64,000 bases of DNA from an uncultured Bacteroides sp. (GCF_900547205.1 NZ_URFY01000018.1:1-64000); one strand, 5' to 3'; shown: positions 15,636-25,993, counted from the first letter of the stretch. Notes: generated by a model not told the origin, from the sequence alone. Program-made: numbers and translations.

Positions 15636-16826
15636 ATGAGTTCATCACAAACAACATATCATTCTCCATTCCGTTCCGTATTGCTTCGGGAGTGGCAACG
15701 GATGACATCACGCCGTTTGTATTTTGGCGTGTGTATTGTCTTGCCGTTATTTACCCTCTTCTTTATGGCAACGATATTCGGCAACGGCCAGATGGAGAAT
15801 ATCCCTATCGGAATTATCGACCAAGACAATACCACTACTTCCCGAGCCATCGCCCGGAATATATCTGCCGTACCTACCTTTAAAGTGACAAAGCATTATG
15901 TAAATGAGGCAGCAGCACGAAAAGCGGTACAGAAGAAAGAGATTTATGGCTACCTATCCATCCCACCTAAGTTCGAACAAGATGCCATATCAGGAAAGAA
16001 TGCAACTCTTTGTTATTATTACCATTATGCCTTGTTGTCGGTAGGCGGCGAATTGATGGCTGCATTCGAGACTTCATTAGCTCCGGTGTCCCTCTCGCCT
16101 ATTGTTATGGAAGCTGTAGCTCTTGGGGTGGAACAAGAAGAGATTACTACATTCCTGTTGCCAGTGCAAGCCAACAATCATCCTATTTATAATCCGAGCC
16201 TTGATTATTCCATCTATTTGAGCCAGCCATTTTTCTTTGTATTGTTTCAAGTTCTGATTTTACTGTTTACCGTGTATGCTGTCGGCATTGAAATCAAATT
16301 CCGCACGGCAAATGACTGGCTGGCTACAGCCAAAGGAAATATGATAACCGCCGTATTTGGAAAGCTCCTGCCCTACACCCTTATATTTATACTGATAGGA
16401 TGGCTGGGCAACTATGTTATGTTCGGCATTCTGCATATTCCTTTTCAGGGGAGTTGGTGGGTGATGAATCTGGTGACTGCACTTTTCATCATCGCTACGC
16501 AAGCCCTCGGGTTATTCCTTTTTTCATTGTTTCCGGCGATATCTCTGGTCATTAGTGTAGTTTCGATGGTAGGTTCTTTGGGAGCCACTTTATCCGGGGT
16601 TACTTTTCCGGTTTCCAATATGTATCCGATTGTGCAGGGCGCATCCCATCTTTTTCCTGTACGGCATTTCACGGAAATAATGCAAACCATGATCTATGCC
16701 GGCGGGGGATTTATATATTTCTGGCCATCGGTTGTAATACTCTGTATTTTCCCGTTGTTAGCCCTACTGCTACTTCCACATTTAAAACGAGCCATAGAAA
16801 GTCATAAGTATGAAAACATTAAGTAA
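15636..16826 (+). CDS. ABC-2 type transporter permease (first)
   Basis: A 396-aa ABC2_membrane_3-type permease. It has one N-terminal transmembrane helix (about 28-48), a large periplasmic domain containing the phrases IPIGIIDQDNTTTSR and YGYLSIPPKFEQD, and five C-terminal helices at about 190-385. The proteins of this class (YhiI/YbhS-like neighbours) export drugs or small molecules. Its 3' end overlaps the next gene by 17 bp. No ATPase gene or Walker motif is found in the operon, so energy must come from an ATPase encoded elsewhere or the mechanism differs. Confidence 0.9.
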   Translation: MSSSQTTYHSPFRSVLLREWQRMTSRRLYFGVCIVLPLFTLFFMATIFGNGQMENIPIGIIDQDNTTTSRAIARNISAVPTFKVTKHYVNEAAARKAVQKKEIYGYLSIPPKFEQDAISGKNATLCYYYHYALLSVGGELMAAFETSLAPVSLSPIVMEAVALGVEQEEITTFLLPVQANNHPIYNPSLDYSIYLSQPFFFVLFQVLILLFTVYAVGIEIKFRTANDWLATAKGNMITAVFGKLLPYTLIFILIGWLGNYVMFGILHIPFQGSWWVMNLVTALFIIATQALGLFLFSLFPAISLVISVVSMVGSLGATLSGVTFPVSNMYPIVQGASHLFPVRHFTEIMQTMIYAGGGFIYFWPSVVILCIFPLLALLLLPHLKRAIESHKYENIK

Positions 16827-18003
16827 ATTGCAACAATTATCGTTCATCATCCGCCGTGAATTTCTCGCTATCAGTACCAGCTATGCTGTACTGTTGGTGC
16901 TCATGGGTGGCATCTTCTTATACGGATTGCTTTATAATTATATGTACGCGCCCAATATCGTAACAAATGTCCCGGTTGCCGTTGTCGATAATTCGCGCAG
17001 TGAATTGAGCCGCAATTTTATCCGTTGGCTAGATGCCACTCCACAAGCGGAAATCTACAAGCAGGCGATAGATTACCACGAAGCAAAAGAATGGATGAAA
17101 GCAGGAAAAGTAGAAGGGATATTATATCTTCCCCACGATTTTGAAGAACGCGTATTTCGCGGAGATGAATCTGTCTATTCACTTTATGCGACAACAGATG
17201 CATTTCTGTATTTCGAATCTTTGCAAGAAGCAACTTCACGTGTCATGTTGGCTATTAACGACAAGTACCGACCGGATGTAGCAGTATTACTGCCACCACA
17301 AGGATTACTTGCAGTAGCTATGGCTCAACCCGTAAGTGTGGTAGGAACAGCCATCTACAATTATACGGAAGGATATGGTTCTTATCTGATTCCGGCAGTT
17401 ATGATGATTATCATCTTCCAGACACTAATGATGGTCATCGGTATGGTGACAGGAGAAGAACACAGCAGCGGAGGAATCCGTGCTTATGCGTCATTGGGGC
17501 AGAGCTGGGGAAACTGCCTACGCATTGTGGCAGGAAAAACATTCGTGTATTGCAGCCTTTATGCTGTCTTTGCTTTCTTCTTATTAGGATTGTTTCCCTA
17601 CTTTTTCAGTATCCCCAATATCGGAAACGGATTTTACATCATACTCCTGATGATACCCTACCTGATAGCAACTTCTTTCTTCGGCTTGGCAGCCTCCCGC
17701 TATTTCACCGATTCTGAAGCACCACTACTTATGATTGCTTTTTTTTCAGTCGGGTTAATCTTCCTTTCCGGTGTTTCATATCCAATAGAATTAATGCCTT
17801 GGTATTGGAAGGTTGCACATTATATTCTCCCGGCGGCACCGGGTACGTTAGCGTTTGTTAAGCTTAATTCTATGGGGGCAACGATGGCGGATATCAAGTC
17901 GGAATATATCACTTTGTGGGTTCAAACGATTATATATTTTATGCTGAGTATATGGGTGTATAAACAGAAAATATGTTCAGATAAATCAAGTTTCAAAAAC
18001 TAA
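16810..18003 (+). CDS. ABC-2 type transporter permease (second)
   Basis: A 397-aa permease of the same fold as its neighbour: N-terminal helix (about 22-45), periplasmic region with VPVAVVDNSRSELSR and KVEGILYLPHDFEERVF, then five C-terminal membrane helices (about 195-390). The phrases match the DUF-like pattern of ABC2_membrane_3. The two permeases likely form a heterodimer. The gene starts inside the end of the first permease gene, so translation is coupled. The next gene, an HTCS regulator, starts 139 bp later on the same strand. Confidence 0.9.
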   Translation: MKTLSKLQQLSFIIRREFLAISTSYAVLLVLMGGIFLYGLLYNYMYAPNIVTNVPVAVVDNSRSELSRNFIRWLDATPQAEIYKQAIDYHEAKEWMKAGKVEGILYLPHDFEERVFRGDESVYSLYATTDAFLYFESLQEATSRVMLAINDKYRPDVAVLLPPQGLLAVAMAQPVSVVGTAIYNYTEGYGSYLIPAVMMIIIFQTLMMVIGMVTGEEHSSGGIRAYASLGQSWGNCLRIVAGKTFVYCSLYAVFAFFLLGLFPYFFSIPNIGNGFYIILLMIPYLIATSFFGLAASRYFTDSEAPLLMIAFFSVGLIFLSGVSYPIELMPWYWKVAHYILPAAPGTLAFVKLNSMGATMADIKSEYITLWVQTIIYFMLSIWVYKQKICSDKSSFKN

Positions 18004-18142
18004 TAGTCAACTTTGGAAATAAAATTCTTTTAAAAAGATTATTTTAAACAGTATTCTTTGTATATCTCATTGCTTTTGTCTAGTTTCGTGCTATACTTAG
18101 TATCAAGTACATTTCTGGAATAGTTTAAAAACATATATACTC

Positions 18143-21100
18143 ATGAGATACATTGCATATTTATTCCTTTTATTGCCTTTTTTAGTTTCTGCACAAACAT
18201 ACAGATACATAGGGATAGAAGACGGACTGAGCAACCGGAGAATCTTTAATATTCAGAAAGATATCGAGGGATATATGTGGTTTCTTACCAATGATGGAAT
18301 GGATCGATATAATGGTAAAGATATAAAGCACTATAATTTGAATAAAGAAAATAATATTATAGATTATTCTCCTATTCATCCCGGATGGATGTTCACCACT
18401 CCTCAAAAAGGGATATGGGTGGTAGGCAAAAAAGGACGCATCTTTCAATATGATACTAATCATGATGACTTCCGGCTATCATATAAACTACCCGATACTT
18501 CATTAGCTGTCAATTATGGTTATATAGATCGCAAGTATAACATCTGGTTGTGCCGCCGAGATTCCATCTCATTATATAATATCATAGATAATCGTGTCAT
18601 ACAATTCCCTAATATACTCAACAATAATATTACAGCCATTGAACAGGTAGACGACAAACATTTTTTTATATCAACGGAAACAGGCCTTAGGTATGTCAGT
18701 CTGGAAAACGATATGCTACAATTTGTCCCTATTGAGATGCTTGATAATTTTCGTGCACAGGTGAGTGTATTGTATTACCATCCACAATTACAAAAGCTAT
18801 TTATCGGCTCTTTTGAAAGGGGAATTTTTGTATATGATATGCATTCGGAAGAAATTATCCATTCGGATGCAGACCTCAGTGATGTAAATATTGCTCGAAT
18901 CACCCCTTTAAACGAGAAAGAACTATTAATTGCAACCGAAGGGATGGGAGTATATAAACTGAACGTAAATACCTGCGCATTGGAGCATTACATTAGAGCA
19001 AATTATCAGAGCTATAATGCAATGAACGGAAATAATATTAACGACGTATTTGTTGATGAAGAGAAGCGAATATGGCTTGCCAATTATCCTACAGGTATCA
19101 CCATAATAGACTACCGCTATATGAACTATCACTGGATAAAACATTCGATGGCAAATAAGCAATCATTGATAAATGACCAAGTGCACGCAGTGATCGAAGA
19201 TAGTGAGGGGGATTTGTGGTTTGGAACCAGCAACGGAATTAGTCTCTACAATTCAAAAACAGACCAGTGGCATTCATTTCTCAGCACTTTCGATCATCAG
19301 TTAAAAGATAAGAATCATATTTTTATCACATTATGCGAGGTATCTCCAGGCATTATATGGGCGGGAGGCTATACTTCCGGCATTTATAAAATAAACAAGA
19401 AAACAAAGTCTGTTGAGTACTTCTCCCCTTACCTGCTTTCGCACATCAATATGCGCCCGGATAAATATATCCGTGATATTATAAAAGACTCAAAGGGTTA
19501 CGTTTGGTCGGGTGGATACTATAATCTGAAATGCTTCAATCCGGTGACGAACGAAGTCCGTTTATATCCCGGAGTAAGTTCAATCACTGCCATTGCAGAG
19601 AAAGATAGCAATAATATGTGGATTGGAACAGGCACGGGACTTTATTTATTGAACAAAGATTCTGGTAAATACCAATATATTGAAATGAAAGTAGAAGCTG
19701 CTTATATCAACACACTTTACCAGACTGGCGATGGACTGCTTTATATAGGTACAAACGGAGCAGGTTTACTCGTTTACGATATAAAGCATGAAACCTTCAC
19801 ACATTATTATACGGATAATTCCGCTCTTGTATCAAACCGGATATTTACGATATTGCCTGAAGTTGACGGACGCATCATGATGAGCACGGAGAATGGAATA
19901 ACCTGCTTCTACACCAATGAGAAAGTATTTCGTAACTGGACGAGAGGAGAAGGATTACTACCCGCTTACTACAATGCAACATCCGGCACACTACGTAAGG
20001 ATAAAAGTTTCGTATTCGGCAGTATGGACGGAGCGGTCGAGATTCCTAAGGATATGAGGTTTCCTGAATATAAATATTTAAAAATGATATTCAGCGACTT
20101 CAGTCTATCCTACCAGCCTGTCTATCCGGGCGATGCAGACTCTCCTTTAAAGCAAAGTATTAATGAAACTCAGGTATTGGAACTAAAGTATAATCAAAAC
20201 TCATTCTCATTCAACGTTTCTACCATCAATTATGATTCTCCCGGAAACACGTTGTTTACCTGGAAACTGGAAGGCTTTTATGACGAATGGATACAGCCGG
20301 GTTCCACCAATCAGATTCGTTTCACCAATTTGTCTCCAGGAAAGTATACTCTTCGTGTTCGTGCCATATCCAGAGAAGAACATGATATCATTTTTGAAGA
20401 ACGCCTTCTGGAAGTAATCGTCGCACATCCTTACTGGGCTACTTGGTGGGCTATCATAGCATACGTTTTACTTGGATTTGGGGGATTTATCTTTGTGCTA
20501 CGCATAATAAACTTAAGAAAGCAAAAGAACATATCGGAGGAGAAAACTCAGTTCTTTATCAATACGGCTCATGACATCCGTACGCCGCTTACTTTGATAA
20601 AAGCTCCTTTGGAAGAATTGCTGGAGGAAGAGAATCTCTCTGAAAACGGAATCACCCGTACGAAGACTGCCTTGAAAAATGTAGGATCTTTGTTACACCT
20701 GGCCGATAATCTCATAAACTTTGAGCGGGCGGATGTATATTCTTCTAAAGTTTGCGTTTCCGAGTATGAGTTGAATACCTATATGCATGAGATATACAGC
20801 ACTTATGCTTCTTATGCTGCCATTAAGCACATCAACCTTACTTACAACAGCAATTTCAGTTACCTCAATGTATGGATTGATAAAGAGAAGATGGATTCAA
20901 TACTGAAAAACTTATTATCTAACGCATTGAAATATACGCAGGATAATGGGAACGTTAGCATCTCAGTATCCGACAATAAAGATTCATGGACACTGGAAGT
21001 AAAGGACACAGGAATCGGTATTCCTTCTAAGGAACAGAAAAAATTATTAAAACTACATTTCCGTGCCAGCAATGCCATCAACTCCAAAATTTCGGGCAGT

Positions 21101-22156
21101 GGCATTGGATTAATGCTGGTAAGTAAATTGGTTCGTCTCCATGGAGGTAAGATTCATATAGAAAGTGTTGAGAATAAAGGTACAACCATCAAAATTGTGT
21201 TTCCAAAAAGTTGCGTGCATTTTCAGAATTGCAATAAGACGACCTCTCAAGAACTGATTGAACACACTGTCGAAATGTTTGTTCCTGATGCTGTATCCAT
21301 AAAAACAGAAAAAACTACCGTGAGTGAACAAAAGAAACGCATTCTGGTGGTAGAAGACAACGATGGGTTGCGCAATTACTTGGTCAACACATTGTCTTCC
21401 CGATATTATGTTCAGTCTTGCAGCAATGGCAAGGAAGCTTTGATTATTATAAAAGAATTTTGGCCCGAACTCATTCTATCTGACATTATGATGCCGGAGA
21501 TGAGAGGTGACGAACTGTGTATCGCTATCAAGAATAACATTGAAACTTCTCATATTCCGGTAGTCTTGCTTACGGCTTTAGGGGAAGATAATGACATTCT
21601 CAATGGACTGGAAATTGGAGCTGACGATTATATTAAGAAACCCTTTGTTGTGAGAATATTAAAAGCGAGTATAGCGAATCTATTAGCCAATAGGGAATTG
21701 CTTCGCAGCAAATATGCCAGTCTTGAAACAGGTTCGGATGTATTGATGCCATCAGCCAAATGCACCAATAGCCTTGACTGGCAGTTTATATCCAACGTGA
21801 GAAAATCTATTGAGGATAATATCGATAACCCCGATTTCAATATAGATATGCTCTGCGATTTGCACAATATGAGTCGCACCAGTTTCTTTGTAAAAATGAA
21901 AGCATTGACCGGATTGTCTCCGATTAGCTTTATCAAGACAATTCGATTGAAATGCGCAATGAAGCTTTTGAAAGAAGGCGGCCACACGGTGATTGAGGTT
22001 GCATATATGTGTGGATTCTCTTCGGATAAATATTTCAGGAATGTATTTAAGAAACATATAAAGATGAGTCCGTCACAATTTGCCAAAGAAGGAGCTATAA
22101 ACACGCCTATTTTGATAGACGAGGATGTTCAGGATGAAGAAGAGGATATATCATAG
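18143..22156 (+). CDS. Hybrid two-component system regulator (HTCS)
   Basis: The 1337-aa protein joins sensor and response regulator. After a signal peptide (about 1-17) come repeated Reg_prop beta-propeller units (YMWFLTNDGMDRYNG, DLWFGTSNGISLYN, NMWIGTGTGLYLLN), a Y_Y_Y domain near 665-760 and one membrane helix at about 764-790. The histidine kinase follows with phospho-acceptor H810 (NTAHDIRTPLT), then an ATPase domain (N box LLSNALKYT, G boxes DTGIGIP and SGIGLMLV). The receiver domain starts near 1066 with acidic D1072 and acceptor D1114 (LSDIMMPE), and an AraC-type HTH ends the protein. HTCS usually sense glycan breakdown products and switch on polysaccharide loci. Here no glycan genes lie beside it, only the exporter operon upstream. 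Confidence 0.92.
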   Translation: MRYIAYLFLLLPFLVSAQTYRYIGIEDGLSNRRIFNIQKDIEGYMWFLTNDGMDRYNGKDIKHYNLNKENNIIDYSPIHPGWMFTTPQKGIWVVGKKGRIFQYDTNHDDFRLSYKLPDTSLAVNYGYIDRKYNIWLCRRDSISLYNIIDNRVIQFPNILNNNITAIEQVDDKHFFISTETGLRYVSLENDMLQFVPIEMLDNFRAQVSVLYYHPQLQKLFIGSFERGIFVYDMHSEEIIHSDADLSDVNIARITPLNEKELLIATEGMGVYKLNVNTCALEHYIRANYQSYNAMNGNNINDVFVDEEKRIWLANYPTGITIIDYRYMNYHWIKHSMANKQSLINDQVHAVIEDSEGDLWFGTSNGISLYNSKTDQWHSFLSTFDHQLKDKNHIFITLCEVSPGIIWAGGYTSGIYKINKKTKSVEYFSPYLLSHINMRPDKYIRDIIKDSKGYVWSGGYYNLKCFNPVTNEVRLYPGVSSITAIAEKDSNNMWIGTGTGLYLLNKDSGKYQYIEMKVEAAYINTLYQTGDGLLYIGTNGAGLLVYDIKHETFTHYYTDNSALVSNRIFTILPEVDGRIMMSTENGITCFYTNEKVFRNWTRGEGLLPAYYNATSGTLRKDKSFVFGSMDGAVEIPKDMRFPEYKYLKMIFSDFSLSYQPVYPGDADSPLKQSINETQVLELKYNQNSFSFNVSTINYDSPGNTLFTWKLEGFYDEWIQPGSTNQIRFTNLSPGKYTLRVRAISREEHDIIFEERLLEVIVAHPYWATWWAIIAYVLLGFGGFIFVLRIINLRKQKNISEEKTQFFINTAHDIRTPLTLIKAPLEELLEEENLSENGITRTKTALKNVGSLLHLADNLINFERADVYSSKVCVSEYELNTYMHEIYSTYASYAAIKHINLTYNSNFSYLNVWIDKEKMDSILKNLLSNALKYTQDNGNVSISVSDNKDSWTLEVKDTGIGIPSKEQKKLLKLHFRASNAINSKISGSGIGLMLVSKLVRLHGGKIHIESVENKGTTIKIVFPKSCVHFQNCNKTTSQELIEHTVEMFVPDAVSIKTEKTTVSEQKKRILVVEDNDGLRNYLVNTLSSRYYVQSCSNGKEALIIIKEFWPELILSDIMMPEMRGDELCIAIKNNIETSHIPVVLLTALGEDNDILNGLEIGADDYIKKPFVVRILKASIANLLANRELLRSKYASLETGSDVLMPSAKCTNSLDWQFISNVRKSIEDNIDNPDFNIDMLCDLHNMSRTSFFVKMKALTGLSPISFIKTIRLKCAMKLLKEGGHTVIEVAYMCGFSSDKYFRNVFKKHIKMSPSQFAKEGAINTPILIDEDVQDEEEDIS

Positions 22157-22200
22157 AATGATGTGGGAGCCCTGGTAGTTGTTTCCATATCTTTATTTTG

Positions 22201-24096
22201 TTAGAAGTTTAAATTTATACCGCCCATAAAGGTTGCTTTCGGCATGGGATATCCGCGGTTTATCTCGTAACGTTGCGCCAACAGGTTTTCACCTTTCACG
22301 AAGAGGTTGGCAAAAGGACAAAGACGGTAATTTCCGCGGAGGTTCCATAGCACGAAACTATCCTGCTTTTCGCTGCCTGGGGTGACGGAAGTATGCAGTC
22401 CTTTAATATATTGCACACCCGTTGATATGCCCCAGCGTCCGGAAGTAAAATCGGCACCTGCATATAGTTTATGTTCGGGAGCCGCTAAAACCGGATTTTC
22501 CATGTGTAACCAACTATAGTTTGCATTGACATTCCAATGAGAATTAATACGATAACCGATATTTGCTTCAGCACCCCAGTTCTCTATTTCTCCGGAATTG
22601 AGATTCATAGGCCGTGGTAGCCCTTGCCGAATGACCATAATCACATTGTCTCCATTGATATAATAAAGATTCACTCCGTAAGAGAATGCACCTTCCAGCA
22701 AACGTTGAGTATAGGATAGTTCATAGCTCATCAGTTTTTCCGGCTTCAAATCTGGATTGGGAGTAAACATATACATTTCCCGAATAGTCGGATTACGGTA
22801 TCCTTTGCTTACCATTGCTTTCAACTCCGCACTTTTGGGAAGATGAAAAGCAAGCCCTCCTTGCGGAATCCACTCTGTGCCTACATGAGAATGATGGTCT
22901 ACACGGACACCTGCATCCAATGACAACCAACCATTAATGTCCTGACGAAAATCAACGTATCCAGCAAACTCATCCATTTGTTTATCCACTCCCGGCTCGC
23001 GTTCACCGGTAGCTAGTACTTTATTCCACGATTCACCTCCGAAATGCTGATAGTCAAATCCTGCGGTAATTCGGTTGCCGGTGAAGAAAGATGCACTCTG
23101 ATACCACGAAACGCCCAGCATCTTGTCTTTAGAATTGAAATGCGATGTTCTCGGTTCATTTCCTGCGGAATACCCGTCGTTAATCTTATGCCGTCCCCAA
23201 TTATAGAAAAAGCTCAAAGCTCCCGACGTATTCTCGTAATGATTCTCTAATGCAAAAGAAGTCATACCGCGGGTGATGCGCGAATCATTGTCGATAAGCA
23301 AAGCCTGAACCGGCCCCGGATTGGAAGCATTGAAATGAGTTACATTCACATCTCCCCATACTTTCCAGGAAGTACTGAAATCGTAGCCCAGCTTGGCATA
23401 TCCTCCATATTGTTCAAACTCCATATCATGGCGATGACCGTCAGTACGATTATACGAACCTGTCACGATACTGCTGAAACGCCCCTTTCTCACCCTATTG
23501 GATATTTCCGTCTGCAATGTATTGTATGAACCATATCCTACCTGCATATTGGTATTCACCCCATCTTCCTGCTGCTTACGGGTGACGATATTAATTACTC
23601 CACCCATTGCATTCGATCCGTAAAGCACCGATGCAGGACCACGCAATACCTCTACTTTTTCAGCCATCATCGACTGGTATGCATCCGCTATCGGATGTCC
23701 CATCAAGCCCATATATTGCGGATGCCCGTCAATCAGAACCAACAATCCGGCAGTAGGACTTCCGCCAATACCACGTAAACTCATGCCACCGGCAGCTCCG
23801 CCGGATACACCATATCCCATCATACCGCGACTGGTAACAAATAATCCGGGAACTTGTTCCGTCAGTAGCGGCAGAAGAGAGGGCTCATATCGTTTTTCTA
23901 TTTGTTGCCTTCCCACTACGGAAATCGTCATCGGCAGATGACGAATATCTGTCTCGTTGCGGGTTCCCGTCACTACGACTTCGTCGATAACGTAATTCCT
24001 ACCTATCTGTGTACTGTCCTTCCTAGTCTGTGCCATTCCTGAAAAGGAAAGCAAACTGCCGAACAGAAATAAAAAAGTAATCTTCCTTTTCATCAT
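22201..24096 (-). CDS. TonB-dependent outer membrane receptor
   Basis: The 631-aa protein has a signal peptide (ends FSGMAQTRKD) and a plug domain. The plug shows the TonB box-like start (YVIDEVVVTGTRNETDI), MSLRGIGGSPTAGLLVLIDG and the block KVEVLRGPASVLYGSNAMGGVINIVTR. A 22-strand barrel follows, ending in INLNF with the terminal aromatic needed for BAM insertion. It lacks the CarboxypepD_reg and STN extensions of SusC proteins and looks like siderophore, cobalamin or metal receptors (BtuB/CirA type). It is the last gene of a five-gene leftward redox operon (45 bp after DUF1893), so it may import the substrate or cofactor used by the operon's enzymes. Confidence 0.92.
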   Translation of the reverse strand: MMKRKITFLFLFGSLLSFSGMAQTRKDSTQIGRNYVIDEVVVTGTRNETDIRHLPMTISVVGRQQIEKRYEPSLLPLLTEQVPGLFVTSRGMMGYGVSGGAAGGMSLRGIGGSPTAGLLVLIDGHPQYMGLMGHPIADAYQSMMAEKVEVLRGPASVLYGSNAMGGVINIVTRKQQEDGVNTNMQVGYGSYNTLQTEISNRVRKGRFSSIVTGSYNRTDGHRHDMEFEQYGGYAKLGYDFSTSWKVWGDVNVTHFNASNPGPVQALLIDNDSRITRGMTSFALENHYENTSGALSFFYNWGRHKINDGYSAGNEPRTSHFNSKDKMLGVSWYQSASFFTGNRITAGFDYQHFGGESWNKVLATGEREPGVDKQMDEFAGYVDFRQDINGWLSLDAGVRVDHHSHVGTEWIPQGGLAFHLPKSAELKAMVSKGYRNPTIREMYMFTPNPDLKPEKLMSYELSYTQRLLEGAFSYGVNLYYINGDNVIMVIRQGLPRPMNLNSGEIENWGAEANIGYRINSHWNVNANYSWLHMENPVLAAPEHKLYAGADFTSGRWGISTGVQYIKGLHTSVTPGSEKQDSFVLWNLRGNYRLCPFANLFVKGENLLAQRYEINRGYPMPKATFMGGINLNF

Positions 24097-24141
24097 TCTA
24101 TTTCGTGTCTCTAATTAATAATATTGATGTTATACTATATT

Positions 24142-24561
24142 TTACTTGCTTCTCATTCTTTGAAGGAATTCGCTAATCAACGGCAGAATAGCCCCGGCAG
24201 ACTTTTCTTCGCTGCACAACGTCTCTACCGGACACCATCCTGTATGGTCACGATTCCAAATAAAAGGCACTTCCTGTGCAAAATCGACCTTCACGTCCGA
24301 TGCCCGAAACAAATCTAATGCTTTTGAGCTGACAATATCTGTATACAGTTCTTTTATCCCCCCTAAAATCATCAGGGCGGCAGCTCCTTTTCCTACCACT
24401 TTGTCTGCTATCCGAGCCCCTTTCAGAAACTCCGGTTCCTGAGTCAGTAAATCATATAAGTCGGCTACTCCACGCTGAGTAAAGGTGCGGATATTTTCTC
24501 CATTAGCAATCACACACGAATATCCTCCCGAGTGCAATAAGTTGATTAGTTCTTCCATCAT
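24142..24561 (-). CDS. DUF1893 family protein (deaminase-like fold)
   Basis: The 139-aa protein matches the DUF1893 family: CVIANGENIRTFTQRGVADLYDLL, ADKVVGKGAAALMILGGIKELYTDIVSSKALDLF and the C-terminal GWCPVETLC motif. The family is known from a structure with a cytidine-deaminase-like fold, but the reaction is unknown. The two Cys in CPVETLC could bind metal or act in redox chemistry. It lies between the periplasmic aldo/keto reductase (19-bp gap) and the TonB receptor in a redox operon. Its steady presence with FeS proteins would suggest a cofactor-related function, but this is inference. Confidence 0.82.
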   Translation of the reverse strand: MMEELINLLHSGGYSCVIANGENIRTFTQRGVADLYDLLTQEPEFLKGARIADKVVGKGAAALMILGGIKELYTDIVSSKALDLFRASDVKVDFAQEVPFIWNRDHTGWCPVETLCSEEKSAGAILPLISEFLQRMRSK

Positions 24562-24580
24562 AATGTTTGTGAGTTCATAT

Positions 24581-25975
24581 TTATAAAGTTTCTTGTTTAA
24601 GCTGTTCTACAAAAGCATCTATACGATGCAGTTCTTTCGGTATATCAATGTTTTGCGGACAATGGGATACGCATTGGTTGCATCCGATGCAATGACTGGC
24701 CTGCCGAAGCTTGGGCACACTGCGGTCGTAGCCAATAAGGAACGCACGGCGCGCTTTGGCATAATTCTCATCATTTCCGCTCGTCGGGACATTACCTTCG
24801 TTGATACAACGATTGTAATGCAGCAATGTAGCCGGAATATCAAGTCCATAGGGACAGGGCATACAGTACTTGCAATCGTTACAAGGAATCGTCGGATAGT
24901 TCAACATCAGTATGGCTGTTTCTTCCAGGAAGTCTTTTTCATCATCAGTCAGTGGCTCCAACGGAGAATAAGTGCGGAGATTATCTTGCAGATGTTCCAT
25001 GTAGGTCATGCCGCTCAATACAGTCAACACATTGGGATAAGTTCCTGCAAAGCGGAATGCCCATGAAGCTACACTGCTTTCCGGACGACGTTGCTTGAGA
25101 CGGGCAATGAGATGGTCGCTCAACTTTGATAAGCGTCCTCCCAGAAGTGGTTCCATGATTACGGCGGGAATGTTTCTTTTCTCCAATTCAGCATACAGAT
25201 ATTCGGCATCGGTATTGCGGGTATTTGTCTCTTTGGCATGTTTCCAATCAACGTAGTTCATCTGTATCTGCACAAAATCCCATTTAAATTCATCATGCCG
25301 GGAAAGCAGGTAATCGTAAACTTCGATGTCACCGTGATAGGAGAAACCAAGATTGCGGATACGTCCCGCTTCGCGTTCTTTCAACAGGAAGTCGAGCATA
25401 CCATTATCCAGATAGCGTGATTTGAGAGCATCCATCCCTCCCATTCCGATGCCATGGAGAAGCAGGTAATCAATATAATCGACCTGAAGATCGGTAAATG
25501 ATTTGTGATACATCCGCATGGAAGCTTCGCGCGGCCATGTATCCGGCGAGAAGTTGGATAACTTCGTTGCGATGAAATATTTATCACGCGGATGGCGGCT
25601 CAATGCAATGCCGGTAGCTTTCTCCGAAAAGCCTTGTACGTATGCCGGAGAAGTATCAAAATAATTCACTCCGTGGGCAATGGCATAATCGACCAATTCA
25701 TTAACTGCATCCTGATCTATCACTTCACCGTTACCATCGGGAGCCGGTTTTAACGGCCAACGCATACAGCCGTATCCCAAAATAGAAACACGATCTCCGG
25801 TAGTCGGAGCGGTGCGGTAAGTCATTTTATCGGTTGGCACTTCCCCCTCACCCGATGCGCTGCCCGAAGAAGAGTTATTCTTTGAGGAGCACCCGTAGAG
25901 CACGGCAGTCGATGTTGCCGCACTGATACCTACTATCTTAATAAACTCTCTCCTGTTTATATCTTTACTTTTCAT
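24581..25975 (-). CDS. Envelope aldo/keto reductase with two C-terminal ferredoxin motifs
   Basis: The 464-aa protein starts with a twin-arginine signal (NRREFIKIVGISAA) ending in a lipobox (AVLYGC), so it is probably a Tat-exported lipoprotein. The AKR barrel has the usual tetrad: D and Y in FDTSPAYVQG, K in FIATKLSN and H in YLLLHGIG. The C-terminus carries Cys-rich motifs CNDCKYCMPCP and CIGCNQCVSHCP, which bind [4Fe-4S] clusters in related COG1453 proteins. The gene follows the NapH-NapG fusion by 18 bp. It probably accepts electrons from that membrane protein and reduces a carbonyl-type substrate in the periplasm; the substrate is unknown. Confidence 0.87.
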   Translation of the reverse strand: MKSKDINRREFIKIVGISAATSTAVLYGCSSKNNSSSGSASGEGEVPTDKMTYRTAPTTGDRVSILGYGCMRWPLKPAPDGNGEVIDQDAVNELVDYAIAHGVNYFDTSPAYVQGFSEKATGIALSRHPRDKYFIATKLSNFSPDTWPREASMRMYHKSFTDLQVDYIDYLLLHGIGMGGMDALKSRYLDNGMLDFLLKEREAGRIRNLGFSYHGDIEVYDYLLSRHDEFKWDFVQIQMNYVDWKHAKETNTRNTDAEYLYAELEKRNIPAVIMEPLLGGRLSKLSDHLIARLKQRRPESSVASWAFRFAGTYPNVLTVLSGMTYMEHLQDNLRTYSPLEPLTDDEKDFLEETAILMLNYPTIPCNDCKYCMPCPYGLDIPATLLHYNRCINEGNVPTSGNDENYAKARRAFLIGYDRSVPKLRQASHCIGCNQCVSHCPQNIDIPKELHRIDAFVEQLKQETL

Positions 25976-25993
25976 GATTTGTTCTGATTTAGA

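Noticed and set aside
24126..24140. GATGTTATACTATAT before the TonB receptor, similar to part of the shared element
   Set aside because: It is short, AT-rich, inside the operon, and has no -7 box at the conserved distance.
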